DNA of 64,000 nucleotides from Ruminococcus sp. (GCA_017622925.1 JAGAQC010000076.1:1-64000), one strand, 5' to 3'. Counted from the stretch's first letter, positions 31,798 through 39,324 are shown. Notes: generated by a model from the sequence alone, not told the origin. Numbers and translations: made by a program.

Positions 31798-32547
31798 ATG
31801 ATAATATGTGCCGAAGTTATCGGAACAGAAGATAACAGACTTATTGTGCTTGACAAAGCGTCGCAGCAGGAGGTCGCCGTCAATACGCGCTGCCTTAACT
31901 TTAACAAAGGCGACAAAGTTAAAATAACGTACAACGGAATCATGACACGCAGCATTCCGCCGCAGATATGCGCAGAAAGTATAGTCAGATTGCCCGACAA
32001 TTCCGCCGATGCCTATTTGCTCAGATACAATGAGATACTGAATACAATGACAGAAGAAATGTGCAGCGCGGAACTGACAGACAGTATTTCCCGAAATTTT
32101 ATCGTTCAGATGATTCCTCACCACAGGGCGGCTGTCGAGATGTCCGAAAATATCCTGAAATACACCAATAACGCCGAGCTTATTTCAATTGCGCAGAATA
32201 TCGTATCGGAACAAACAAAAAGCATCGAGAATATGCAGGCGGCTTTAGAAACTTGCAGTTCCCTCGCAAACTGCCCTTGCGATGTGAATTCCTATCAAAG
32301 TAAGTTCCGCTGCATAACTAAAACAATGTTTTATAAAATGCGTAACGCTTGCTCCGACTGCTGCGTAAACTGCGATTTTATTCGGGAAATGATACCTCAT
32401 CACGAGGGCGCGGTCAGTATGTCCCTCAACGCTTTGAGCTTCGAGATATGCCCCGTTTTAAAGCCTGTTCTGAACGCTATCATCGTTTCTCAGGAAAACG
32501 GCATTCGCCAAATGAAATGTCTCGCTAAAAATCTGAATTACAAATAA
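31798..32547 (+). CDS. Tandem DUF305 (ferritin-like four-helix) protein with Cys-rich linker
   Basis: 249 residues. An N-terminal beta segment (about 1-65) is followed by two DUF305-type units, marked by QMIPHHRAAVEMS and EMIPHHEGAVSMS. The HH pairs and nearby acids are typical metal ligands of this ferritin-like family. Between them lies a Cys-rich stretch (TCSSLANCPCD, ACSDCCVNCDF), so metal binding is likely; copper and iron are both plausible. There is no signal peptide, so it is cytosolic. It has RBS AGAGGTGA, with a TATAAT so close (31774-31779) that the mRNA leader would be very short. Confidence 0.75.
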   Translation: MIICAEVIGTEDNRLIVLDKASQQEVAVNTRCLNFNKGDKVKITYNGIMTRSIPPQICAESIVRLPDNSADAYLLRYNEILNTMTEEMCSAELTDSISRNFIVQMIPHHRAAVEMSENILKYTNNAELISIAQNIVSEQTKSIENMQAALETCSSLANCPCDVNSYQSKFRCITKTMFYKMRNACSDCCVNCDFIREMIPHHEGAVSMSLNALSFEICPVLKPVLNAIIVSQENGIRQMKCLAKNLNYK

Positions 32548-32558
32548 ACAGTTATATT

Positions 32559-32586
32559 TGTAGGGGACGGCGCCCTCGACGTCCCG
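32559..32586 (+). repeat. 28-bp GC-rich repeat, copy 1
   Basis: It starts TGTAGGGGACGGCGCC. The same 28 bases occur at 36187-36214 and, inverted, at 36316-36343. Here it stands alone, just after the DUF305 gene. Confidence 0.8.
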
Positions 32587-32590
32587 TTTC

Positions 32591-32720
32591 CTGTGAATTG
32601 CGGCTACGGGGACGCATATCCCGTACATAAGAATACGGTCGGCAATGGGTGCAGCGACACGCTGCCGCAAGCTCGCTAATATTTTTAAACTCAAATTTAT
32701 CTCCGCGCCTGTTGCAATTA
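32591..32720 (-). repeat. 130-bp dispersed repeat, left inverted copy
   Basis: This is the near-complete reverse complement of 33591-33720; differences are scattered single bases. The two copies face each other across the permease gene 32801-33481. Short ORFs inside it are not genes. Confidence 0.85.
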
Positions 32721-32754
32721 TTAAGCCGAGCCGTTAGCAATCGCTGTCTTTTAA

Positions 32755-32800
32755 AGCTAAAAGCTAACAGCTAACAGCTAAAGGCTAATAGCTAACGGCT
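32755..32800 (+). repeat. Heptanucleotide tandem array (GCTAANN)
   Basis: Six or more 7-bp units of the form GCTAACA/GCTAAAG/GCTAATA/GCTAACG end exactly at the stop codon of the permease gene. The inverse form is AGCCNTT, seen in other arrays of this region. Confidence 0.85.
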
Positions 32801-33481
32801 CTACTGTCCTCCTATGGCGTTCGCTGCGAATCTATTCGGCATGGTAAATCTGTCGCTTTTCTTCCACCAAGCGTTTACAACAACAAGAGAGATACCTACA
32901 CTGACAGCATATACGCCTACCGTTATTACTGCGGACGCTCCCAATGACAGCTCCGATATTCCGTCTATAATTCCCGATTTTTGAATAACTTTCGGAATGA
33001 ACAAAAAAACAAAATAGGGAATAGCAAAGCACCATGTCAGCTTTTTCTTTCCGTAGAACGCTGCTGAAAAAATCAACAGAGAGCTGCCTACAGAATCAAT
33101 TATAAGCACATATGAAAGTCCCGTGACACCTAAATTGACTGCGGCGACTGCGGCAAAAACAATATCATATATCAGCGTCATTGCAAGTCCCGTTACTATG
33201 GGCGCAGCCGTGTAAAGAGCTTTTCCGCAGCTACATGACGTATAAAACTTATTCTGATATATCTTCAAATTGCCTATCATTGCCATTAAGAAAAATCCGA
33301 TTTTTCCCATTTGTATTGCGCCGAGCATGGACGAATGATCCTTGCTTCCCACAGGCTCGGGAGATATGATAAGTAATGCCAGCATTGCTCCCGAAAATAG
33401 AATTGTAAAGCCTATTATAAACGGATTTGCTGCCGCTTTTAAATATAGCTTCATTGCTCTTAAAAAAATATTTTTATTCAT
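32801..33481 (-). CDS. Polytopic membrane protein, probable ABC permease subunit
   Basis: 226 residues with about six helices, no family motif I can name, and an ending (SDRFTMPNRFAANAIGGQ) of mixed charge. It lies downstream of, and co-directional with, the GntR-ATPase-membrane protein operon, so a second permease subunit is likely. It is separated from that operon by 364 bp of repeats and is enclosed by an inverted pair of 130-bp repeats, as if the repeats had inserted around it. Start ATG with AAAGGAGAG. Confidence 0.6.
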   Translation of the reverse strand: MNKNIFLRAMKLYLKAAANPFIIGFTILFSGAMLALLIISPEPVGSKDHSSMLGAIQMGKIGFFLMAMIGNLKIYQNKFYTSCSCGKALYTAAPIVTGLAMTLIYDIVFAAVAAVNLGVTGLSYVLIIDSVGSSLLIFSAAFYGKKKLTWCFAIPYFVFLFIPKVIQKSGIIDGISELSLGASAVITVGVYAVSVGISLVVVNAWWKKSDRFTMPNRFAANAIGGQ

Positions 33482-33504
33482 TTTTCTCTCCTTTATTATA
33501 TGAT

Positions 33505-33539
33505 AGCCTTTAGCTGTTAGCCATTAGCCGTTAGCCATT
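33505..33539 (+). repeat. Heptanucleotide tandem array (AGCCNTT x5)
   Basis: Five perfect 7-bp units: AGCCTTT, AGCTGTT, AGCCATT, AGCCGTT, AGCCATT. The following GGTAGATGAATTT also follows the array at 40223. Confidence 0.88.
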
Positions 33540-33590
33540 GGTAGATGAATTTAGTGCGGCGGCTCGCCCTCTTATGTCATTAAAGTTTCA

Positions 33591-33720
33591 AAATTGCAAC
33601 AGTCGCGGAAAAAATTTGAGTTTAAAAATATTAGTGAGCTTGCGGCAGCGTGTCGCTGCACCCATTGCCGACCGTATTCTTATGAACGGGATATGTGTCC
33701 CCGTAGCCGCAATTCTCAGG
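33591..33720 (+). repeat. 130-bp dispersed repeat, right inverted copy
   Basis: Inverse of 32591-32720. The core reads GTGTCGCTGCACCCATTGCC and so on to GTCCCCGTAGCCGCAAT. With the next copy it fills the gap between the permease and the membrane-protein gene; nothing else is visible in 33482-33845. Confidence 0.85.
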
Positions 33721-33740
33721 GAAAGGCAAATAACAAAAGA

Positions 33741-33818
33741 AGCGTGTCGCTGCACCCATTGCCGACCGTATTCTTATGAACGTGATATGTGTCCCCGTAG
33801 CCGCAATACGCAGGGAAA
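33741..33818 (+). repeat. 130-bp dispersed repeat, partial third copy
   Basis: It repeats the second half of 33591-33720 in the same orientation (about 78 bp) with few changes. Confidence 0.82.
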
Positions 33819-33845
33819 TGCAAATACGACACGCCGACACGCTGC

Positions 33846-34541
33846 TTAGGTATTCCAACGACGTTTTCTGTAGCTTGCAAGCATGAGCTTATGCGATACG
33901 GGGATAAGCAAGATTGCAAGAATCGCCGCTGTGATATGCACGATACCGAGTTCCCCTTTAGTGATATGAACGGTAAACGCTCCGACAAGGCTAATTCCAA
34001 ACATCTGCATGAAACTTAACAGCGTTCTTGCAAGGTCATTTTTGATAACGCTTATAAGATTTACAATGCCTACTCCGAGCAGAAGAAATACTGCAACAGA
34101 AACGCAAGTAGCCGCGCCGTACCTCATGAAAGGTATAACAGCGTTCAATGCGCCGATAATGCCTATATACAGGCATATGCCGATAATGACAGACAAAACT
34201 AACGCCGTTCTCGCCTTTTTATACGTATCAAATCCGCCCTTGACCGAACGAAAAAATTTACCTCCCGGAAGCTTTTTTTCAAAGGTCTGAACGGAGAGCA
34301 ATGCAACTCCGATTCCGCCGTCTATTGCCAAAAACATATTGCTCATAAACGATTCGCATACCTCGTTACGGGCTGCCGCAAAGCCGCTTTCGGCGCATAT
34401 CATTAAAAAGAAAAAAGCGATAGTGACTACATATATTACTGTCATTATACACGTAAACTGTAAGGTCTGCTTAAAAAAACCCGAACCGATATATATTTTA
34501 ACTGCCTGCGACATGGTAAGCGACGTTTTATTTTTCTGCAT
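33846..34541 (-). CDS. Polytopic membrane protein, probable ABC permease subunit
   Basis: 231 residues with about six helices. It overlaps the upstream ATPase gene by 14 bp, so it is very likely the membrane subunit of that transporter. The family is not recognised beyond a general ABC-2-like pattern. The C-terminus is basic (SYRKRRWNT). RBS GGAGG. Confidence 0.6.
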   Translation of the reverse strand: MQKNKTSLTMSQAVKIYIGSGFFKQTLQFTCIMTVIYVVTIAFFFLMICAESGFAAARNEVCESFMSNMFLAIDGGIGVALLSVQTFEKKLPGGKFFRSVKGGFDTYKKARTALVLSVIIGICLYIGIIGALNAVIPFMRYGAATCVSVAVFLLLGVGIVNLISVIKNDLARTLLSFMQMFGISLVGAFTVHITKGELGIVHITAAILAILLIPVSHKLMLASYRKRRWNT

Positions 34542-35418
34542 TTTCCTCCGCCTTTCTGAGTATGCCGACGCTAAGCTGCTGTAATGTCGGCGTTTCTATC
34601 GCTGTATCGTATGTACGGAGCATTTCGGCATTCTCCGCAAGAGCTATCCCCTCAAAGCTCGTTTTGTTTCCCGTGAACGAGAGCATAAGGGGCTTTGCTT
34701 TGTCCGCGATCATTCCGTCGCCGTGAACGAGTATGTATTTCTGCTTTAAGTCCTCAACGAATCCCTGCTCTATGACCTGTCCGTGCGCCATAAATATCGC
34801 GTGGTCTGTGGCAAATTCCATATCCGCGATATTATGCGTGGAGAACAGCACCGACCGTTCGCCGTCACGTTCCGAAAGGTACTCCCTGAACATATCGCAC
34901 AGCAGGTCGCGCGCAAGAGGGTCGAGCGAGGACGCAGGTTCGTCAAGCACCAAAAGCTCCGTATCTCTTGCAAGTACAGCCGCAAGGTATGTCCGCATCT
35001 TGTTGCCGTCCGAAAGCTTCATCAGCTTCTTCTGCTTCTTCGCGGCAGGGTCGCCGAGCTTGAATCGCTTGCAAAGCTCCGCAAATCTCGCCCTGTCAAA
35101 ATTATCAAAACCAAGCTCCATTGAATTTGCTATCGTTTTGAGCGTCCAATCCATTGGGAAAAAATTTGCGGACGAACAGTAGCCTATCCTGTTGCGGAGC
35201 GAATCGTCGTCTATATCGGTCATGCTGCCGAAATATTCGGCTTCACCGCTTGTTTTTCCCGTAACGCCGCACAGAATATCAATAAGCGTGGTCTTGCCTG
35301 CGCCGTTCGCGCCTATCAACGCCGTTGCGAATCCGCAGGGTATCTCCGCATGTACCTCACCCAGCGTAAAATCCTTATATTCCTTTGTGATACCTTTGAT
35401 TTCAATTGCTTTTTTCAT
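34528..35418 (-). CDS. ABC transporter ATPase
   Basis: 296 residues with Walker A IGANGAGKTTLID, Walker B LLVLDEPASSLD, switch histidine in FSTHN, and a C-terminal extension of about 90 residues. The signature loop is degenerate (MKLSDGNKMRTYLA in place of LSGGQ), a pattern seen in YtrB-like and antibiotic-responsive ATPases. It lies 15 bp downstream of a YtrA-type regulator, the usual order in such operons. Export or sensing of a cell-wall-active compound is the usual guess. Confidence 0.85.
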   Translation of the reverse strand: MKKAIEIKGITKEYKDFTLGEVHAEIPCGFATALIGANGAGKTTLIDILCGVTGKTSGEAEYFGSMTDIDDDSLRNRIGYCSSANFFPMDWTLKTIANSMELGFDNFDRARFAELCKRFKLGDPAAKKQKKLMKLSDGNKMRTYLAAVLARDTELLVLDEPASSLDPLARDLLCDMFREYLSERDGERSVLFSTHNIADMEFATDHAIFMAHGQVIEQGFVEDLKQKYILVHGDGMIADKAKPLMLSFTGNKTSFEGIALAENAEMLRTYDTAIETPTLQQLSVGILRKAEENAEK

Positions 35419-35433
35419 TGTCCGTTCTCCTTA

Positions 35434-35805
35434 TCATTCTTCCATATTCCACAGCGTTTCGAGGGTTTGCTGCACCTCGTCAAGCCCCACTCCCGCTATT
35501 CTTGCCGAATATATCGCGTCCGTCAGATTCTTTTCAAGCTGCCGCATATGCTGCTCTTTGAGCATTCGTTCGTCCTGCGCGTTCACGTAGTATCCCCTGC
35601 CCTTTGACGCTGTTACCAAGCCCTCCGCAGACAGCTCCTCGTATGCTTTCATTGTCGTTATAACGCTGATTTTCAGGTCTTGCGCAAGTCCCCGTATCGA
35701 CGGCAGAGCTTCCCCTGCTTTGAGTTTCCCCGTCAATATCTGCTCCCTTATCTGCGCCGCTATCTGCTTGTAGATCGGTTCGCTTGAATTCTGATAGATT
35801 TTCAT
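35434..35805 (-). CDS. GntR-family repressor, YtrA subfamily
   Basis: 123 residues. The winged helix (PIYKQIAAQIREQILTGKLK, ALPSIRGLAQDLKIS, KAYEELSAEGLV) is followed by only a short helical tail, as in YtrA. The ATG at 35805 has GGGAGAT; the longer form starting at 35835 would overlap the operator. It is probably autorepressing through the palindrome at 35836-35857. Confidence 0.9.
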   Translation of the reverse strand: MKIYQNSSEPIYKQIAAQIREQILTGKLKAGEALPSIRGLAQDLKISVITTMKAYEELSAEGLVTASKGRGYYVNAQDERMLKEQHMRQLEKNLTDAIYSARIAGVGLDEVQQTLETLWNMEE

Positions 35806-35835
35806 ATCATCATCTCCCTTTGTCAAACTGTTCAT

Positions 35836-35877
35836 GTGTTATATATACAGTATACACCACTTGCTCCGTTTTGTCAA
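35836..35877 (-). promoter_or_regulatory. Promoter and operator of the first GntR/ABC operon
   Basis: On the minus strand TTGACA (35872-35877), 17 bp, TATACT (35849-35854). An imperfect palindrome with GTGT...ACAC ends (35836-35857) covers the -10 box and start point. Confidence 0.7.
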
Positions 35878-35939
35878 TGTTCAAATGCTACAATTCTCGA
35901 TGACGATATTGCGGCTCTTTTGACAAATTTATACAATTG

Positions 35940-35960
35940 AGCCGTTAGCTGTTAGCCTAT
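35940..35960 (+). repeat. Heptanucleotide array, three units
   Basis: AGCCGTT, AGCTGTT, AGCCTAT. It borders the long inverted structure that starts at 35973. Confidence 0.7.
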
Positions 35961-36186
35961 TACGTTGTTTTTGGAGTTTTGGCACCTTTTGGCACTTTTC
36001 TAATAATTGCCGTTTTTGCCTATATTATGTGGTTTTGGGGACTTTTGGCACTTTTGGCACTTTGGCACGGGGGGGTAAATCTTGAAAAACAGCATACAAC
36101 AATTTTTATTTACGCTGTAATCTGCCGATGTAGGGACATGACATGTTGTGTCTTTGGAGGGTTTCAATTAAATAAACATTCCACGA

Positions 36187-36343
36187 TGTAGGGGACGGCG
36201 CCCTCGACGTCCCGCTCAAAAAGATTACAGTATCATATAATTATAGACAGAAATGTACAGCCGAAATAACGATATATCCGCATTTTTACGTGTCACATAA
36301 TGCTACGTGCGAAAACGGGACGTCGAGGGCGCCGTCCCCTACA
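36187..36343. repeat. 157-bp element with perfect 28-bp terminal inverted repeats
   Basis: TGTAGGGGACGGCGCC... at 36187-36214 and its exact complement at 36316-36343. This is MITE-like in form. It sits inside the larger inverted structure. Confidence 0.85.
36256..36310 (+). repeat. 55-bp direct repeat, copy 1
   Basis: It shares with 36450-36504 a sequence running from TACAG(C/T)CGAAATAACG to ATAATGCTACGTGC, with two differences. The second copy lies outside the 157-bp element. Confidence 0.85.
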
Positions 36344-36449
36344 AAAACAATCCGTTTATAAAGGGGTATCTTTGACGCTCTATGCAGAGAAATTAAAATT
36401 GAAATCTATATAATAAAGGGATTTGATTAAAAGATATATATAAAGTTTA

Positions 36450-36504
36450 TACAGTCGAAATAACGATATATCCGCATTTTTACGTGTTACATAATGCTAC
36501 GTGC
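36450..36504 (+). repeat. 55-bp direct repeat, copy 2
   Basis: Matches 36256-36310. A further direct repeat around GGGATTTGATTAAAAGATAT lies at about 36419 and 36524. Confidence 0.85.
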
Positions 36505-36679
36505 AGGAACAATATTAATAAGGGGATTTGATTAAAAGATATATATATAACCGTTTTTCAAGATTTACCCCCCGTGCCAAAGTGCCAAAAGTGCCAAAAG
36601 TCCCCAAAACCACATAATATAGGCAAAAACGGCAATTATTAGAAAAGTGCCAAAAGGTGCCAAAAGTGCCAAAACTCCT

Positions 36680-38296
36680 TTATATAAATGGATTGATTAT
36701 GTATTTGATACTTGGTCTGCCTTTATTTGTGTCATTCTGAATTTGCTTGATATACTTCATATCTTCCAAAAATTCAAGGAGTTCATCAAATTTCTGTTCT
36801 TCTTTAATAGCTTTACAAAGTCTCCTGATCTCTCTCCTGCTCAGTTCAGGCTTATCAGAGGTCTTAATTCTGCTGATAATATACATTGCATTTTGGGTGA
36901 TTACATCTTCTTCCAAGCCGTTAAAAGCCGAAAGAGCCTGATTTTCAGCCCAAAGACCGATCGTCACGGCGTTCAAAGCGGTCTGACCGTTGATAGGCTC
37001 GTTGGGGGAATGCTCGCACAGATGAAGCAGTCCTGCTATCTTCAAGACCTTACCGAAGTGTTTGCTTGCGTATTCTTTCATGTTCTCGAACATACCGCCG
37101 CTGTGCATTTTGGATTGCAGCATGTCGTGATAATCGTGAAAAATGTTGTAGCTTTCCTTGTCGTGAACGAGCTTTACGGGGGTGGGATTCTTAGGCATTC
37201 TCAGCAGCCTTGTGATAAGCTCGTCATAGGCTTTCTGCAAATTCAGGGGGATATTCTCGCTTTTATAGGCTTGCGAACCTGCGCGACCCTCGGGGAAAGA
37301 AAACAGGAAACGCTGCATAAGTCCGCGACCCGAAAACTGCGGATTGCTCATAGTTTGGCTGAAAAGCTGCGGCTGCGTCATAATACCTATCGTGAGGTAA
37401 GGCGAATCCAAGGTTATATTATCGGACGTTCGTCTGAAAATGGTGTGGGGCGAACCGTCATAAGCCTTTAGGAACAAGTTGATATTGCACTGACCGCCCG
37501 TGTAAATGCCCGAAATTACGTTAAATACGCTGCCCTCGTCGTCCATAACAGCCATACAGCCGCCCTGCTTGAACATCTCCGCCGCAAGAGCTTCGGGGGT
37601 GGTATCGGAGCAGATAAGGCTCAATTCGTGAACCTGTTCAAGCTCGCAAAGCTCTTTTGTAAGCTCCTGAACCCGTTGGAGACTTGCGTTTTTGCCGCTC
37701 ATTGCAGCCTGTTTCTGATGCTCGAGGAACTGCCGTTTGCTCCTGTATTCCTCGATGTCGCCGCGGTGAAGCTCGTTGTAAGTCCGCTGAAATTCCTCCA
37801 CGGGTCTGATAAGCTCCTTGAAAACGCCCGACTTTCGCTCTCCGGGAGGAGCTATAGTCAGGGTGTAGAGGTTAATTGATTCCGTGTGAGCGTTGGCAGG
37901 ATAAGCCACGATAGCTTTGCCCTGCAAGCACAGCGACAACACCGACAACATCGGCAAGGCTGCCATAGAGCTGTTTACCTGAACAAATTCGCATATCGCT
38001 TTCAGATAATCAGCAAGCGTTTTCGGCAGACTGCTCACAGGGAACGGCTGCGAATCGACTTCTTTTTCAAACTTTTCGGGCAGCTCCCACAGCTCAGGCT
38101 CGTTGAAGTCCTTGGCGGCTTTCTGAGCGATGTCGTAAATCTGCTGTTCGATTTGAAGCTCCCTTGCCTGTGTCATAATTCCCGTGAAAATCTCGGCTCG
38201 TTCGTGTAGGTCTCTTTTCAGAAGCACGTTTTCGATGATACTCGGCATTCTCGACAGAAGCTGTTCGGCTGTTAAATGAATTTCTTTTTCCTGCAT
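36680..38296 (-). CDS. DUF3987 (YfjI-type) protein
   Basis: 538 residues. The start is the ATG at 38296 with AAGGAGGT; a longer frame to 38389 lacks a ribosome-binding site. The family pattern is visible: a P-loop-like LTIAPPGERKSGVF, a Glu/Asp-bearing AVMDDEGSVFNVISG, YDGSPHTIFRRTSDN, and an arginine-rich FSGRGLMQRFLFSFP. DUF3987 proteins are found on phages, plasmids and integrated elements and resemble primase/helicase-type ATPases, but a function is not established. It stands alone here, with no integrase or phage gene nearby, and is bracketed by related GTGCCAAAA repeats, so it may be a relic or cargo of a mobile element. Confidence 0.8.
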   Translation of the reverse strand: MQEKEIHLTAEQLLSRMPSIIENVLLKRDLHERAEIFTGIMTQARELQIEQQIYDIAQKAAKDFNEPELWELPEKFEKEVDSQPFPVSSLPKTLADYLKAICEFVQVNSSMAALPMLSVLSLCLQGKAIVAYPANAHTESINLYTLTIAPPGERKSGVFKELIRPVEEFQRTYNELHRGDIEEYRSKRQFLEHQKQAAMSGKNASLQRVQELTKELCELEQVHELSLICSDTTPEALAAEMFKQGGCMAVMDDEGSVFNVISGIYTGGQCNINLFLKAYDGSPHTIFRRTSDNITLDSPYLTIGIMTQPQLFSQTMSNPQFSGRGLMQRFLFSFPEGRAGSQAYKSENIPLNLQKAYDELITRLLRMPKNPTPVKLVHDKESYNIFHDYHDMLQSKMHSGGMFENMKEYASKHFGKVLKIAGLLHLCEHSPNEPINGQTALNAVTIGLWAENQALSAFNGLEEDVITQNAMYIISRIKTSDKPELSRREIRRLCKAIKEEQKFDELLEFLEDMKYIKQIQNDTNKGRPSIKYIINPFI

Positions 38297-38436
38297 TTTA
38301 TACCTCCTTATATTTGGCAGCTCGGCAGAAGATTTCCACCGAAATTTAAAAAGCCTTTCACTTATAGACGGGAACAGCCCTTTTTTCAACGAAAAACCAT
38401 TGATTATCAGAAAAATTTACAGAATGTTAATAAATT

Positions 38437-38500
38437 AGCCTTTAGCCATTAGCCTTTAGCCGTTAGCTAAGTCGGACACCATAAGCTAAGGGCTAACAGC
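38437..38500 (+). repeat. Heptanucleotide array with inverted continuation
   Basis: AGCCTTT, AGCCATT, AGCCTTT, AGCCGTT, AGCTAAG, then GCGGACACCAT-like bases and GCTAAGG, GCTAACA. The array turns over onto its own complement, so it can fold. Confidence 0.8.
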
Positions 38501-38550
38501 TTTTTTCAAAACTTACCCCGTGTGACATGTGACAAAAGTGCCAAAATGGA
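38501..38550 (+). repeat. Diverged third copy of the 118-bp arm end
   Basis: TTTTTCAAAACTTACCCCGTG with GACAAAAGTGCCAAAA aligns with the start of the right arm at 36553, in the same orientation. The two copies bracket the DUF3987 gene. Confidence 0.55.
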
Positions 38551-38558
38551 ATAAAACA

Positions 38559-38589
38559 GCTAACGGCTAATGGCTAACGGCTGACGGCT
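38559..38589 (+). repeat. Heptanucleotide array (GCTAACG)
   Basis: GCTAACG, GCTAATG, GCTAACG, GCTGACG, GCT, in exact 7-bp register. Confidence 0.85.
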
Positions 38590-38597
38590 TTCTCAAA

Positions 38598-38702
38598 ATA
38601 AAAAAAGACTCTCCGTTGTCGGAAAGTCTCACAGATAAAAAATATTCAATTATTGCCCCGATAACAAGCAAACAGGCGTTCTCCCAAAGCAGGAAAACGC
38701 CT
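38598..38702 (-). terminator. Terminators downstream of tRNA-Thr
   Basis: First hairpin AGGCGTT/AACGCCT (38674-38702). Then a 9-bp hairpin GACTTTCCG/CGGAGAGTC (38607-38628) followed on the minus strand by seven or more T. The second is a good intrinsic terminator. Confidence 0.75.
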
Positions 38703-38720
38703 ATTTACCGTCATATATAC

Positions 38721-38796
38721 TGGAGCTGATGATCGGACTTGAACCGACGACCTACGCCTTACCAAGGCGTTGCGCTACCGACTGTGCCACATCAGC
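38721..38796 (-). tRNA. tRNA-Thr (anticodon GGT)
   Basis: The cloverleaf is complete: acceptor GCTGATG/CATCAGC, anticodon stem ACGCC/GGCGT with loop TTGGTAA (anticodon GGT, reading ACC/ACT), T loop GGTTCAAGTCC, and an encoded CCA end (38721-38723). It is 76 nt long. Its promoter lies at 38810-38838. Confidence 0.95.
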
Positions 38797-38809
38797 GCCA
38801 ACAATAAAT

Positions 38810-38838
38810 ATTATACAACATGGGACGGAAAAAGTCAA
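38810..38838 (-). promoter_or_regulatory. Sigma-A promoter of tRNA-Thr
   Basis: TTGACT, 17 bp, TATAAT on the minus strand, 14 bp before the mature 5' end. Confidence 0.8.
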
Positions 38839-38878
38839 GAGGGAAATAAATATTTTTTTATTTTAACTTTAAAATGAC

Positions 38879-38907
38879 TTGACATTTTTTGCTGTGTGTG
38901 TTATCAT
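38879..38907 (+). promoter_or_regulatory. Sigma-A promoter upstream of the T-box leader
   Basis: TTGACA, 17 bp, TATCAT. The 163-bp inverted-repeat element begins 7 bp after the -10 box, so the transcript would start in or at the element and then enter the T-box. Confidence 0.7.
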
Positions 38908-38913
38908 AACATT

Positions 38914-39076
38914 AGAGCTTGTTTAATATCTCGGCGTGTGCGGATTTTCGAGCATAAATTTGTCGAGTACAAGGCGAAAAGGCGAAAGCATACTTGATGT
39001 ATGGTGAGGTTTTTCAACGCAGTAATCGACGAATTTTGCCGAAAAGGCGTGTGCGACGAGATGTTAAACAGGCTCT
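38914..39076. repeat. 163-bp inverted-repeat element, copy 3
   Basis: The ends are AGAGCTTGTTTAATATCTC and GAGATGTTAAACAGGCTCT. It aligns over its full length with the minus strand of 14632-14794. It lies between a strong promoter and the T-box stem I. Confidence 0.85.
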
Positions 39077-39080
39077 TAAA

Positions 39081-39309
39081 TACTGTGAACGAATAAAACC
39101 TGTGAGCGCGCTTGTTCAGAGAGCCTTCGGTCGGTGCGAGAGGGAGAAGTCTCATAGGGAGCTACATTCGGGAGTTTCCGCATTGAATAAAGTAGGTGCG
39201 GACGTTTCGGCACGTTATAGCCTTTGAGGTCGGGTAATTCCCGATAAACCGAGGTGGTACCGCGAGTAAATTCGCCCTCGGACAGTTTTTACGCTGTCCG
39301 AGTTTTTTT
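39081..39309 (+). promoter_or_regulatory. Tyrosine-specific T-box riboswitch leader
   Basis: The antiterminator T-box sequence GAGGTGGTACCGCG (39251-39264) is followed by a terminator: stem CTCGGACAG/CTGTCCGAG (39277-39302) with a seven-T tail. In stem I, GAGCTACATTCGGGAG aligns with the specifier region of known T-boxes (specifier codon followed by AUUC), giving specifier UAC, tyrosine. Uncharged tRNA-Tyr would pair with UAC and with the T-box and allow read-through. The first gene after it is not tyrS but a radical SAM gene; tyrS begins 1.9 kb downstream. Confidence 0.9.
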
Positions 39310-39324
39310 GTATTTGGTGATATT

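Larger units (their letters stand above)
35973..36677. repeat. 705-bp structure with ~118-bp near-identical inverted arms
   Basis: The left arm 35973-36090 and right arm 36553-36677 are reverse complements apart from one base in a G/C run and one extra GTGCCAAAA unit in the right arm. Each arm contains repeated GTGCCAAAA. The right arm ends 2 bp from the stop codon of the DUF3987 gene. The interior (36091-36552) is non-coding and holds the 157-bp element and one pair of 55-bp direct repeats. A diverged third copy of the arm end lies at 38501-38550. No transposase ORF was found. Confidence 0.85.

Noticed and set aside
33538-34000. Several short frames in the repeats between the membrane-protein genes
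   Set aside because: They consist of the repeated 130-bp sequence in different frames and have no independent start signals.
35973-38550. A complete insertion sequence or transposon around the DUF3987 gene
   Set aside because: Arms are present, but there is no transposase frame on either strand and no clear target duplication.
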